A DNA stretch of 64,000 bases from UBA3064 sp023258775 (GTDB lineage: Bacteria > Pseudomonadota > Gammaproteobacteria > Burkholderiales > Burkholderiaceae_E): the NCBI GenBank assembly GCA_044355655.1, contig JBIKXS010000003.1:62001-126000 (forward strand), given 5' to 3'. Positions 49,438 through 58,663 of this stretch are shown piece by piece. How positions within the stretch are numbered: position 1 is the stretch's first letter; each line of letters opens with the position of its first letter. The position numbers were made by a program, and so were the translations under genes. The notes under the pieces are model-generated. The model had not been told where the DNA came from and did not search any database. It was given only the letters and a program-made list of their open reading frames with translations.

Positions 49438-50248
49438 TCCTCTATCAAGAAAGACCCAAGTGATTTGGGTTGCGGTGGCTGTCTCAGCATTCATGCATCT
49501 TGGCTTGTTGTTTACCCCCTGGGCGGCCCTTTTTCAAACACAAAGTCCTAAATTGCCCCTCAGCATGGAACTGGTTTTTGTGAATGCGCAAAACGATCTT
49601 CCCTTGATCAAGCCCGAGGTACTTGCGCAGGCGCCGATGGCTGCAGGTGGCGACAATGCGATGAGCGCAAGGTATCGGTCGCCTTATCTCGCAAACCGAC
49701 TCGATAAAGATCAAGCCCAGCACCAAGCCTTGATGGACGAAGCGCCTAAAGCCGAGCAGCGCCAAGGCCTAACCTCAGCGATTGCCAAGTCAATGCAGAG
49801 AAGCGAGAAAGCGGGGCTTGATTTGGAGCAGGCACGAGCGCTTGCGCGGATTCAAGCGCAAATTGACCAGCGCATGGAACACCTATCCAATATGCCGCGG
49901 CGTCTGGTCTATGGTGTTAATGCAAAGGCCGTATCCTGGGCAGACTGGGCCGATCGCTGGGTAGCCAGGATCGAACGTGTTGGCACCCAGCGTTTTGCGG
50001 CGCTGGCCAAGCAATCACGATTCGATCGAGTGTTGGTGAGGGTCGATGTGGATCGAAGTGGTCGCGTTATTAAGCTGGAAATTCATCAGCCCTCACGCTA
50101 CCCGGAGTTGAATCAGGCAGTACAGGATATTGTTCGTGCAGCCTCGCCCTTTGCAGCCTTTGATGCTGCGATGCGCGCAGAGGGGGATGTGATCAGCATG
50201 GTAAGGTGGTGGTATTTCACCCGCGAAGGGTTGCGAACCGACCTTTAG
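49397..50248 (+). CDS. TonB-like envelope protein (C-terminal TonB domain)
   Basis: 283 residues from ATG 49397 (GAGG six bases upstream; ATG 49382 is alternative). One membrane helix (VIWVAVAVSAFMHLGLLFTPW), a long helical/coiled periplasmic stretch with QARALARIQAQIDQRMEHL, and a C-terminal TonB-like fold: LVRVDVDRSGRVIKLEIHQPSRYPE then AVQDIVRAASPFAAF. No ExbBD gene is near, and the usual Pro-rich spacer is missing. Genes at this place, between RNB and aroE, are regular in Burkholderiales. It overlaps the RNB gene by 41 bp. Confidence 0.78.
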   Translation: MRALIRIMHIRLLDPLSRKTQVIWVAVAVSAFMHLGLLFTPWAALFQTQSPKLPLSMELVFVNAQNDLPLIKPEVLAQAPMAAGGDNAMSARYRSPYLANRLDKDQAQHQALMDEAPKAEQRQGLTSAIAKSMQRSEKAGLDLEQARALARIQAQIDQRMEHLSNMPRRLVYGVNAKAVSWADWADRWVARIERVGTQRFAALAKQSRFDRVLVRVDVDRSGRVIKLEIHQPSRYPELNQAVQDIVRAASPFAAFDAAMRAEGDVISMVRWWYFTREGLRTDL

Positions 50249-50260
50249 GTAGCGCTTTCC

Positions 50261-51106
50261 ATGAAGCATTTTGCGGTCATCGGTCATCCGGTTTCGCACA
50301 GTCGATCGCCGGCAATTCATCAGGCTTTTGCCAGCCAGTTTGGCCACGCTATTCGCTATTCGCGAGTCCACGCGACACCCGAGTGCTTTTCCGATGTGCT
50401 TGAGGCCTTTCGCGCAGGTGGTGGCGATGGGGTAAATGTGACCCTGCCCTTTAAGCTCGAAGCGTTTGCAAGGTGTGCGCTGGTGAGCGAAAGGGCAAAA
50501 GCCGCTGGTGCAGTGAACACCATTGTTTTTCGCGACAGCGAAATCTTTGGCGACAATACCGATGGACTGGGTTTGGTTGATGACTTGAGCCTGCGTCTTG
50601 GCGTCCGACTTCGTGGTTCATCAGTGATGATTTTTGGGGCAGGGGGAGCCACACGGGGCGTGCTTTGTCCCCTATTCGAAGCGGGCTGCCGTCATATCAG
50701 CGTGGTGAACCGCGATGTGCAAAAAGCCATCGCGCTTTGCGCTGAATTTCAAAACGTACCAGGAAATGCTTCGATTCGTGCCCATCCGTATTCGGACCTT
50801 GCTACGCTTGCAAAAAGCCAATGCTTTGATGTGCTTATTAATGCAACCTCAGCTGGTTTGAGTGAAAAAACGCTTGAGGTACCGGAGACGATTTTTGCGA
50901 GCAGCAGGCTCGCCTATGACATGGTCTATGCTGCAAAACCAACGGTTTTTATGCAGCAGGCCTTGCAGGCAGGCTGCCCTGAATCGAGCGACGGATTGGG
51001 CATGCTCATTGGGCAGGCTGCCCACGCATATGCGATTTGGCACGGGGTCATGCCGAAGACAGCGCAGCTTTACAGGGATTTGCGTGCAGAGATCGATGCG
51101 GGCTAA
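50261..51106 (+). CDS. aroE: Shikimate dehydrogenase
   Basis: 281 residues: KHFAVIGHPVSHSRSPAIHQAF binds shikimate, GGGDGVNVTLPFKLEAF carries the catalytic Lys, and VMIFGAGGATRGVLCPL is the NADP loop, with NRDVQK after beta-2 (Arg for NADP). It reduces 3-dehydroshikimate. The stop overlaps the mtgA start by 11 bp. Confidence 0.96.
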   Translation: MKHFAVIGHPVSHSRSPAIHQAFASQFGHAIRYSRVHATPECFSDVLEAFRAGGGDGVNVTLPFKLEAFARCALVSERAKAAGAVNTIVFRDSEIFGDNTDGLGLVDDLSLRLGVRLRGSSVMIFGAGGATRGVLCPLFEAGCRHISVVNRDVQKAIALCAEFQNVPGNASIRAHPYSDLATLAKSQCFDVLINATSAGLSEKTLEVPETIFASSRLAYDMVYAAKPTVFMQQALQAGCPESSDGLGMLIGQAAHAYAIWHGVMPKTAQLYRDLRAEIDAG

Positions 51107-51788
51107 GCGGTCTTTTTCGCTGTCAAGGCTGCTCCTTCATCTTGGATTGACTCTCATTGGCTTATTCGTTTTGCTGCAAAGCTTTTATTTCGTGCAAGTC
51201 TTGTGGTTTCGCGTTGCCGATCCTGAGCAAAGTGCTTTCATGGCCGAGCAAGCCAAACAGGTCCAACCAATTAAACATCAGCCGGTGGCTTATCAACAAA
51301 TTGCCGTGCACTTAAAGCGCGCAGTGATCGCTGCCGAAGACCAGCGCTTTGACAAGCACGATGGTATTGATTGGGATGCGATCGAAAAGGCCTGGATGCA
51401 AAACCGCGATAAAGGCCGCGTGGTACGCGGTGGATCAACCATTACTCAGCAGCTTGCGAAAAATCTCTTCTTATCAGGGGAACGCAGCTACTGGCGCAAG
51501 GCCCAGGAGGCCTTGATTACGCTAATGATTGAAGCGGTCATGGATAAGCAACGCATCTTGCACTTGTATTTGAATTACGCCGAATGGGGAATTGGTATTT
51601 TTGGCGCGCAAGCAGCGGCCAAGCATTACTTCGGCATTTCAGCCTCGCAACTCAATGCCTACCAAGCAGCGCGTCTCGCTGCGATGTTGCCACGGCCTCG
51701 CCACTACGACAAACATCGCGATTCGGCTTTTCTTGTCTCGCGAACCGAATTTGTGTTGCGCTGGATGGGGCAAATGCAAGTGCCTTGA
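51096..51788 (+). CDS. mtgA: Monofunctional peptidoglycan transglycosylase
   Basis: 230 residues: one membrane helix (LLLHLGLTLIGLFVLLQSF) and a GT51 domain with AVIAAEDQRFDKHDGIDW (catalytic Glu), RGGSTITQQLAKNLFLS, RKAQEALITLMIEAVMDKQRILHLYLNY and GIFGAQAAAKHYFG. It polymerises lipid II glycan without a transpeptidase. ATG 51096 lies inside the aroE end; a longer reading of the same frame is an artefact of the overlap. Confidence 0.96.
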   Translation: MRAKRSFSLSRLLLHLGLTLIGLFVLLQSFYFVQVLWFRVADPEQSAFMAEQAKQVQPIKHQPVAYQQIAVHLKRAVIAAEDQRFDKHDGIDWDAIEKAWMQNRDKGRVVRGGSTITQQLAKNLFLSGERSYWRKAQEALITLMIEAVMDKQRILHLYLNYAEWGIGIFGAQAAAKHYFGISASQLNAYQAARLAAMLPRPRHYDKHRDSAFLVSRTEFVLRWMGQMQVP

Positions 51789-51859
51789 AACGCTAGTGCC
51801 AAGCGATTCTCGATTCGTGCATCAGAATGCTGACTAAGCACTTTCTTGGAGGAAACAAC

Positions 51860-52771
51860 GTGGGGATGATGCAAGATAAAGTTGTTATTGTGACCGGAGC
51901 CGGTGGTGGCATAGGGCGTGCGATCGCTTTGGCCATGGCAGCAGAGGGTGCCAAGGTTTTGGTCAACGATATTGGCGCAAGCGTGAGCGGCGAAGGCAAT
52001 GACCAAGGTCCTGCGGCAGCCGTGGTCTCTGAGATCGCAGCGCTGGGTGGTCAGGCGTTTGCCAATACCGATTCAGTTGCCGATGCAGCAGGTGCCCAGC
52101 GCATTGTTGATGCTGCACTTGCGCGTTTTGGCCGCTTAGACGCGGTGGTCAATAACGCCGGCATTTTGCGCGATCGTTTCTTTTTTAAGATGAGTAACGA
52201 TGATTTTGATGCAGTTGTCAAAGTGCATCTTTATGGCAGTTATTACATGAGTCGTGCTGCTGCTAACCTCTTCAAAGAGCAGCAGTCAGGCGCATTCGTC
52301 CACATGACATCAACCTCAGGTCTGATTGGCAATCTGGGTCAGGCCAATTATTCGGCTGCGAAGCTAGCCTTGGTTGCGCTTTCAAAATCAATCGCACTTG
52401 ACATGGCACGTTATCAGGTTCGATCAAATTGTATAGCGCCATTCGCATGGAGCCGAATGATTGGTTCAATTCCAACCGACACCCCAGAGCAACAGGCTCG
52501 GGTTGCCAAGATCCAGCAAATGACACCAGAGAAGATCGCACCAATTGCAGTCTACTTAGCCAGCGACGCGGCAAGCAAGGTCAACGCCCAAGTTTTTGCG
52601 GTCCGCAATAATGAAATCTTTTTGATGAGCCAGCCTCGACCGATACGATCAGTGCATCGTTCTGAAGGCTGGAGCCCACAAACCGTTGCCGAGCATGCCA
52701 TGCCAGCCCTGCAAGCTGACTTTTTGGGGATGGAGCGTTCGGGCGATGTCTTCACCTGGGATCCGGTATGA
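51860..52771 (+). CDS. SDR, HSD17B4/MFE-2-like 3-hydroxyacyl-CoA dehydrogenase
   Basis: 303 residues from a GTG with GGAGG seven bases upstream. TGAGGGIGRA is the cofactor loop, NDIGASVSGEGNDQGPA the long insert seen in the SDR domain of peroxisomal multifunctional enzyme 2, NNAG and YSAAK the core motifs. About 40 residues after the fold (SVHRSEGWSPQTVAEHAMPAL) are also typical of this branch. It oxidises (R)-3-hydroxyacyl-CoA. The next gene, a MaoC hydratase, overlaps it (ATGA), so together they are a split MFE-2. Confidence 0.87.
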   Translation: MGMMQDKVVIVTGAGGGIGRAIALAMAAEGAKVLVNDIGASVSGEGNDQGPAAAVVSEIAALGGQAFANTDSVADAAGAQRIVDAALARFGRLDAVVNNAGILRDRFFFKMSNDDFDAVVKVHLYGSYYMSRAAANLFKEQQSGAFVHMTSTSGLIGNLGQANYSAAKLALVALSKSIALDMARYQVRSNCIAPFAWSRMIGSIPTDTPEQQARVAKIQQMTPEKIAPIAVYLASDAASKVNAQVFAVRNNEIFLMSQPRPIRSVHRSEGWSPQTVAEHAMPALQADFLGMERSGDVFTWDPV

Positions 52772-53652
52772 GCCAAATGTTTGATGCACAACGTCTTCGT
52801 GACTGGGCGTTCGAACCCATTCGTCATCGTTATAGCGAACGCGACACCATGCTCTATGCGCTTTCGCTCGGTGCGGGTATGGATCCCTGTGATGAGCAAG
52901 CCTTAAGGCTTTGCTACGAAGACAAGCTCCAGGCGCTGCCAACCATGGCGGTCGTTCTCGCCTATCCTGGTTTTTGGGCTAAGAATCCAGCAACCGGTAT
53001 CAATTGGGTGAAGCTTGTGCACGGCGAACAGCAATTGCATCTTCACCAAGCCCTGCCAAGTGCTGGTGAAGTGCTGGGCTACAGCCGGGTCACCCATGTG
53101 ATCGATAAAGGCGCAGATAAGGGCGCCTTGATGATTAGCGAGCGCAAGGTCTGTGAGGCAAGCACCGGCGCTGTCATCGCCACGATGACGCAAAAAAGCT
53201 TTATGCGCGGCGATGGAGGCTTTAGCCGGCGTGGTCAGCGCAGCGATGAAGCACCTGCCTCAAGGCCTGCTGTGCCGAGCCGCCCTCCCGATATGAAACA
53301 TCAACTCGCAAGCCGGCCCGAATCGGCACTGCTCTACCGCCTCATGGGGGATTACAACCCACTTCACGCAGATCCGGCAGTGGCAAGTGCTGCGGGATTC
53401 AAACAACCCATTTTGCATGGACTTGCAAGCTTCGGTATTGCTGCGCGTTCATTGATCGAAAGCTGTGCTGAGCGCAATCCAGCAGGCTTGGTCGATATCG
53501 GGGTTCGGTTTTCTTCGCCGGTGTATCCAGGAGAAACCCTTGAAACCTCGATTTGGAAACTTGATGAGCCTGGAGCATATGCGTTTCAAACCAAAGTTTT
53601 AGAACGTGATTTGATTGTTCTTAGTCATGGAACAGCTCGTGCTGCTGTATAA
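52768..53652 (+). CDS. MaoC / hydratase-2 family enoyl-CoA hydratase
   Basis: 294 residues; double hot-dog fold. The hydratase-2 signature is YRLMGDYNPLHADPAVASAAGF then PILHGLASFG, with the catalytic Asp, Asn and His. The N-terminal half binds CoA and lacks that motif. It hydrates trans-2-enoyl-CoA to (R)-3-hydroxyacyl-CoA, the substrate of the SDR just upstream, which it overlaps by four bases. A Bug receptor follows 22 bp later. Confidence 0.88.
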   Translation: MSQMFDAQRLRDWAFEPIRHRYSERDTMLYALSLGAGMDPCDEQALRLCYEDKLQALPTMAVVLAYPGFWAKNPATGINWVKLVHGEQQLHLHQALPSAGEVLGYSRVTHVIDKGADKGALMISERKVCEASTGAVIATMTQKSFMRGDGGFSRRGQRSDEAPASRPAVPSRPPDMKHQLASRPESALLYRLMGDYNPLHADPAVASAAGFKQPILHGLASFGIAARSLIESCAERNPAGLVDIGVRFSSPVYPGETLETSIWKLDEPGAYAFQTKVLERDLIVLSHGTARAAV

Positions 53653-53674
53653 ATTATAACTAGGAGGAGACAGC

Positions 53675-54784
53675 ATGAAAGATAATCAACAAGAAAGAGT
53701 GCTCAAATCATGTATAGCAGTGCCCAGTCAAAGTGAGGCGGCGCTCGGTCAAAGCGAAACGGTGCCCAGTCAAAGCGAGACGGTGCTCGGTCAACGAAGA
53801 ACGTCACTTAAGCGAATCGCGATCGCAGGCGCATCGCTGGCTGCTTTGCAAAGTCATCTGTGTAGCAGCGCCTGGGCGCAAAACACAGCATCCTGGACCT
53901 CAAAGCCGATTCGCCTCTTGGTGGGTTATCCACCGGGTGGGCCGGTTGATCTCGCTGCGCGCTCCTTCGGCGCAACGCTTGAGAAAGTCATCGGCCAATC
54001 GGTGGTGATCGAAAATAAGGGTGGTGCCAGCGGCATGCTTGCTGCGCAAACCATTGCGCAGGCGCCCTCAGATGGTTCTTATTTGTTTTTTGCAGCTAGT
54101 CCAACGATTTCGATTGCACCGCATTTGCAAAAGGGCAATAACTTTGATCCCCTGACCCAGCTTGCACCCATTGCTCAGGTGGTCGAGTATGCAAATGTTT
54201 TAATGGTCAATAAAGATCTTCCTTTTAAAACAGTGTCTGATCTTATTGCTTATGCTAAGGCTAATCCCGATAAGCTCAGCTTCGGTTCTGCAGGCGTTGG
54301 AGGCTCAAATCATTTATCCGCAGAACTATTAAAGAAAATGACGCAAACCCAAATGGTGCATGTTCCTTATCGCGGAAATGCACCGGCGATGCTCGATGTG
54401 ATGGGCGGCAAAATTGCGTTCATGTTCGATATTGTGATTACCGCCAAGGGCTACCATGAGAGTGGCAAGGCAAGAGCGCTTGCGGTGACCTCCAAGACCC
54501 GTAATCGCGCGCTTCCCGACATTCCGACGATGGTTGAGGCGGGCGTGCCTGGCTTTGACGTTACCGGCTGGTTTGCGCTTTACGGCCCGACAAGCCTGAA
54601 CCGGGATTTAATCGGGAAAATAAATCAGGCAACTAAATTGAGTTTGTCGCAGTCTGCTCTGGTTGGTCGTATGACCGAGCTCGGCTTTGAGGTTAAGCAC
54701 AGTTCAGCCGAAGAGCTTGCAAGCCTCGCCAAAAATGAGCATGGCATGTGGGCTGAAGTCATTCGCGGCTTAAAGATCGACTAG
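53675..54784 (+). CDS. Bug-type (TTT-family) periplasmic binding protein with an N-terminal heptad repeat
   Basis: 369 residues; TAGGAGGAGAC precedes the ATG. The mature domain has IRLLVGYPPGGPVDLAARS, VIENKGGASGMLAAQ, FGSAGVGGSNHLSAELLKK and PTMVEAGVPGFDVTGWF, all Bug hallmarks for binding small carboxylates. The signal is probably Tat-type: GQRRTSLKRIAIAGASLAAL. The stretch before it (16-43) is four seven-residue repeats, which make the pre-signal region far longer than usual. It likely feeds an acid to the SDR/MaoC pair upstream. Its last four bases overlap the convergent ABC gene. Confidence 0.9.
   Translation: MKDNQQERVLKSCIAVPSQSEAALGQSETVPSQSETVLGQRRTSLKRIAIAGASLAALQSHLCSSAWAQNTASWTSKPIRLLVGYPPGGPVDLAARSFGATLEKVIGQSVVIENKGGASGMLAAQTIAQAPSDGSYLFFAASPTISIAPHLQKGNNFDPLTQLAPIAQVVEYANVLMVNKDLPFKTVSDLIAYAKANPDKLSFGSAGVGGSNHLSAELLKKMTQTQMVHVPYRGNAPAMLDVMGGKIAFMFDIVITAKGYHESGKARALAVTSKTRNRALPDIPTMVEAGVPGFDVTGWFALYGPTSLNRDLIGKINQATKLSLSQSALVGRMTELGFEVKHSSAEELASLAKNEHGMWAEVIRGLKID
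53720..53803. repeat. 21-bp in-frame tandem array (four copies) in the Bug receptor gene
   Basis: Units at 53720, 53741, 53762 and 53783 share the core GTGCcCaGTCAAAGcGA. They encode VPSQSEA, ALGQSET, VPSQSET and VLGQRRT. The first and third units are nearest alike, and the fourth runs into the twin-arginine pair. Confidence 0.94.
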
Positions 54785-56550
54785 TTGTCGCTTGCCTCGT
54801 TGCCAATAAAGCCGGCCGATTGGCGCTGCCATAAACTGGCGTAGTGGCCTTTGAGGGCCAGCAGTTGCGCGTGTGTGCCCTCTTCGACAATCTTGCCCTG
54901 ATCCATGACGAGGATGCGGTCCATCCGCGCAAGTGTGGAAAGGCGATGGGCGATCGCAATCACCGTACGCCCTTTGCACAAACGATCGATTGCGTCCTGA
55001 ATCAAGGACTCGGTTTCCGAGTCGAGCGCAGAGGTCGCCTCATCCAAGATCAGAATCGGCGCGTCTTTAATAAAGGCGCGTGCGATGGCGACCCTTTGGC
55101 GTTCGCCACCCGAGAGTCGTACGCCGCGTTCACCCACAATCACATCAAAACCCTCGGGTCTGTTGCTAATGAAAGCTTCGCAGTGCGCAGCTTTAGCTGC
55201 TTCCCACAAGCAAGCTTCGCTGGCTTCAGGCTTTGCGTAGGCTATGTTCTCGCGCAGGCTGCGATGAAAGAGTGCTGGGTCTTGCGGAACATCAGCAATT
55301 GCGAGGTTCAGTGAGTCGATCGTAACCTTGGCGATGTCTTGGCCATCGATGAGAATCCTGCCTGCGCTCAAGTCGTAATGCCGCCGGATAAGTTTGGTGA
55401 GCGTGCTTTTTCCTGCACCCGATGGACCCACCAAACCGATGCGTTCGCCTGCATGAATATGTAAATTGAGATCGAAAAACAAGTGGCCACCGTTACGGTA
55501 TTGATAGCTCATATGTTCAAAACGTATCTCACCGCCCCTAATCTCAAGCTTTTTTGCATCGGCAGATTCGACAATGTCGTGGGGCTTTGCAATTACCCCT
55601 AAAGCTGCACCTAAAATACCCACTTGCTCAAAAAATCCGACGAGCTGTCCCGAGAGCGCCCACACGTTGGTGACCAATATCGCAGCAAGCGAAATCACCA
55701 TGACCACATCACCCACGCCCATATGTCCCTTCAAAAAGGCATCAATGCCCATGGCGATAAAGGCGCACTGAAATCCCAGAAGTGCTGAATACATGACCAA
55801 CATCATCCAGATCAAAAATCGCCTCGTTGTCATCGAGGCTCTACGCTCGGCGTTGAGCGAATCGAGCACCCTTAAGCGTTCGCTCATCCTTTTGGCATTC
55901 CCTCGCACCACGTCCATATGGGTGTTTATGTCGACTAGAACACCGGTAGACGTTGACATTTCTTCACCAAAGGCCTTGAACAAGGGCACGCATCGACGAG
56001 TGAACCACATCGAAAGACCAACAAATCCAACAAGCCAGAACAGGAAGACCCAGAAAAAATACCCAGGCGCGGCGGCAAGCACGATAAAGGACATCAGGAT
56101 GGCCACCACCATGCGGATGAAACCGTCAAACACAATGCCCAGGAGCGCGACCGAGGCGGTACCTGCCTGCTTTACTTTTTGCCCGAGACTGCCTGCAAGA
56201 TGATCCTGAAAAAAACGTGGTGCGTGCTGATCAAGCCAGTGGTAAACCTCCACTTGCGCTTGAAGGCGCAAGGCCGGCGCTGTGTGTAAATCCACCCATT
56301 CGCGCAGGCGATTGCAGGCTGCCGAGCCAAACCAGACTGCAGCGATCAAGCTAAACAACGACCAAATCTTGCTGGCCTCAGCATCGCTTGCGCGAAGCGC
56401 GTCGACCAGGTCACGCATCAGTATCGGCTCAAAACCCATGAGCCCGATACCCCCAGCAGCAAAAAGTCCAAGTGCAAGCGTCTTGTAGCGGAACTGTCGC
56501 CACAAAATACCAAAAAAGAAGGGGTAGGGCTTAAGCGGAACGACGGTCAA
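54781..56550 (-). CDS. ABC exporter, MsbA-like half transporter
   Basis: 589 residues from TTG 56550, which overlaps the moaC stop (TTGA); a TTG at 56583 would add 11. A six-helix membrane domain (to about 320) is followed by an ATPase domain: Walker A GPSGAGKST, signature RLSGGERQRVAIARA, Walker B ILILDEATSALDSE, H-loop AIAHRLSTL. It probably exports lipid or peptide from the inner membrane. Coupling to moaC is unexpected by function. It converges on the Bug gene, with a four-base overlap. Confidence 0.88.
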   Translation of the reverse strand: MTVVPLKPYPFFFGILWRQFRYKTLALGLFAAGGIGLMGFEPILMRDLVDALRASDAEASKIWSLFSLIAAVWFGSAACNRLREWVDLHTAPALRLQAQVEVYHWLDQHAPRFFQDHLAGSLGQKVKQAGTASVALLGIVFDGFIRMVVAILMSFIVLAAAPGYFFWVFLFWLVGFVGLSMWFTRRCVPLFKAFGEEMSTSTGVLVDINTHMDVVRGNAKRMSERLRVLDSLNAERRASMTTRRFLIWMMLVMYSALLGFQCAFIAMGIDAFLKGHMGVGDVVMVISLAAILVTNVWALSGQLVGFFEQVGILGAALGVIAKPHDIVESADAKKLEIRGGEIRFEHMSYQYRNGGHLFFDLNLHIHAGERIGLVGPSGAGKSTLTKLIRRHYDLSAGRILIDGQDIAKVTIDSLNLAIADVPQDPALFHRSLRENIAYAKPEASEACLWEAAKAAHCEAFISNRPEGFDVIVGERGVRLSGGERQRVAIARAFIKDAPILILDEATSALDSETESLIQDAIDRLCKGRTVIAIAHRLSTLARMDRILVMDQGKIVEEGTHAQLLALKGHYASLWQRQSAGFIGNEASDN

Positions 56551-57059
56551 CGAAACACCTGTTGGGGAGCCGCAGCGGTCCAATGGCCGCTCCGTCCCCC
56601 TTGTTTTTCGATCAGTTGAACAGCCTCGATGATCATGCCTCGGTCAACCGCCTTGCACATATCGTAGACCGTTAGTAGGGCAATCTGAACCGCTGTCAAT
56701 GCCTCCATCTCAACGCCGGTGCGACCTTCGCAGCGTACGCAGGCCTCACACGCGATTGCGTCGTCGCCCACCCAGTGCCAGTCGATGGTGACCTTGCTAA
56801 GACTTAGTGGATGACAAAGCGGGATTAAATCCGCTGTTCGCTTGGCAGCCATGATTCCGGCAATACGCGCTACCGCGAGCACATCGCCCTTACTTGCCTG
56901 ACCGTCTTGAACGATTTGCCGGGTACTTGGCATCATTTTGATGCGGCCGGTGGCAACGGCCTGTCTGCTGGTCACGGCTTTGTCGCCGACATCAACCATG
57001 ACAGCCTGGCCGGCGGCATCAAAGTGGCTAAGTGCGTCCTGAGGAAACTTTTCATTCAT
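56547..57059 (-). CDS. moaC: Cyclic pyranopterin monophosphate synthase
   Basis: 170 residues: MVDVGDKAVTSRQAVATGRI, KGDVLAVARIAGIMAAKRT, ADLIPLCHPLSLSKV and GRTGVEMEALTAVQIALLTVYDMCKAVDR, all conserved MoaC blocks. It acts in molybdopterin synthesis; no moaA/D/E gene is close. It is divergent from the M48 protease gene with 17 bp between the starts. Confidence 0.96.
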   Translation of the reverse strand: MNEKFPQDALSHFDAAGQAVMVDVGDKAVTSRQAVATGRIKMMPSTRQIVQDGQASKGDVLAVARIAGIMAAKRTADLIPLCHPLSLSKVTIDWHWVGDDAIACEACVRCEGRTGVEMEALTAVQIALLTVYDMCKAVDRGMIIEAVQLIEKQGGRSGHWTAAAPQQVFR

Positions 57060-57076
57060 GCAACAATCATAGCAAG

Positions 57077-58663
57077 ATGAGTCAAGCCCTTCTTCGCAAG
57101 ATCCTCCTTAGCGCTGCTGCCTTTAGCCTTTATCTTGGGTCAGTTTGCAGTGCTGCAGGGTCACAGTTTGAGTCCGAGCCAAGGGCTCGTCAGGTGCTTG
57201 AAGCTGAGCCCCAGGTACGCGGCGCACCGAGCACCTTACCAGCCCTTGGTGACCCGTCCTCAGAAAGTCTGTCGCCGATCACCGAGCGAAAACTTGGTGA
57301 GAGCATCATGCGCGACTTCCGGCGCAGTCAGGCAGGCGACGAGGATCCCGATGTACTTGCCTACCTTGACACACTCGGTCGCCGACTGATCGAGGCATCG
57401 AAAAGTGGTCAGGATTTTGAGTTTTTCCTGGTTCGCGATTCGAGTCTCAACGCCTTTGCCTTGCCTGGCGGCTTTATCGGTGTGCATGCAGGGCTGATCG
57501 CTGCGGCTGAAACCGAGTCGGAACTTGCAGGCGTTCTAGCCCATGAAATTGGCCATGTCACCCAACGCCATATTGCGCGTATGCTGGGTAAAAGTCGCGA
57601 CGCAGGCATTGCGCAAATGGTGGGCTTAGTGCTTGCTGCGCTTGCTGCGCGTTCCAACCCTCAGGCAACGCCAGGCTTGATTGCCTTGGGTCAGCAAGTG
57701 GCTCAGGATCAAATGCTATCGTTTTCACGCGATGCCGAACGCGAAGCAGACCGTATTGGTTTTGATACCCTAACCCGAGCTGGTTTTGATCCCCAAGGCA
57801 TGGTGAGCTTTTTCGGGAGAATTCAACGCGCATCGAGGGTTTACGAATCTGCGGCGCCAGCTTATCTGCGCACCCATCCGCTGACGACAGAGCGGATGTC
57901 AGACATGCAAGCGCGAATTCGTCAGGAACGCTACAGACAGTGGCCGGATTCTTTAGGGTTTCGGTTGAGCCGGGCGCGCTTGCAGGCCTTGCTTGACATC
58001 AGTGTGGATGGTCTGCGTCGAAGTGCAGAACGTTTTGAGTTTCAGATTAAAGAACAAAGTACGCTCGACTTGGCTGCAGCCTGGTTTGGTCTGGCAACAG
58101 TCCGCGAAGCCCAATTACGCTGGGCAGAGGCCTATCAGGCAGCGCAAAAGGCGAATGACTATGTGCAAGCTGAGTCTTTGGGCAACGATTCTGCAGCCTC
58201 TGCACTCGATCGCTTGCAGATTCAAGCACTTGCAGGCCAGGGAAAGATGCAAGAGGCGCTCGCGCGCAGTGAGGTAGCGCTACAACGTTTTGCCAGACAA
58301 AAGCGACTAGTGCTTGGGCATGCGGAACTTTTGCTGCGCGCAAAGCGCCTTGCCGAAGCCCGGCAGTTGGTTGAATCAATGCTCAGCGAGCGGCAAGACG
58401 ATTTACGCGCTTGGGACTTGGTCAGCAAGATTTATGCGGCGCAAGGCCAGCGTGCACTCACCCATCGGGCAAGGGCTGAAGTTTACTGGCTCCAAGGTGC
58501 TTTACCAGCTGCCATTGAACAATTAAAACTCGCACAATCGGCAAAGGATGCTGACTTTTTTCACGCTTCATCGATCGATGCAAGGCTTCGCGAAGCCCTT
58601 GGACGCTGGCAGGCCGAACGTGCGGCCATGGATCCTCAGCGCGGCCGCGATACGAAGCCGTAG
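57077..58663 (+). CDS. Periplasmic M48 metalloprotease with TPR tail (BepA-like)
   Basis: 528 residues from ATG 57077. A signal peptide (ILLSAAAFSLYLGSVCSAAG) is followed by the protease domain: NAFALPGGFIGVHAGLI, the zinc motif LAHEIGHVTQRH and the third ligand region SFSRDAEREADRIGFDTL. From about 330 the chain is helical with TPR-like pairs. BepA-type proteins watch over outer-membrane protein assembly. Starts of this gene and moaC are 17 bp apart, so their promoters lie in each other's genes. Confidence 0.9.
   Translation: MSQALLRKILLSAAAFSLYLGSVCSAAGSQFESEPRARQVLEAEPQVRGAPSTLPALGDPSSESLSPITERKLGESIMRDFRRSQAGDEDPDVLAYLDTLGRRLIEASKSGQDFEFFLVRDSSLNAFALPGGFIGVHAGLIAAAETESELAGVLAHEIGHVTQRHIARMLGKSRDAGIAQMVGLVLAALAARSNPQATPGLIALGQQVAQDQMLSFSRDAEREADRIGFDTLTRAGFDPQGMVSFFGRIQRASRVYESAAPAYLRTHPLTTERMSDMQARIRQERYRQWPDSLGFRLSRARLQALLDISVDGLRRSAERFEFQIKEQSTLDLAAAWFGLATVREAQLRWAEAYQAAQKANDYVQAESLGNDSAASALDRLQIQALAGQGKMQEALARSEVALQRFARQKRLVLGHAELLLRAKRLAEARQLVESMLSERQDDLRAWDLVSKIYAAQGQRALTHRARAEVYWLQGALPAAIEQLKLAQSAKDADFFHASSIDARLREALGRWQAERAAMDPQRGRDTKP

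Noticed and set aside
50862..51095. Extension of MtgA by 78 residues into aroE
   Set aside because: Arg/Cys-rich shadow sequence of aroE; the membrane helix starts just after ATG 51096.
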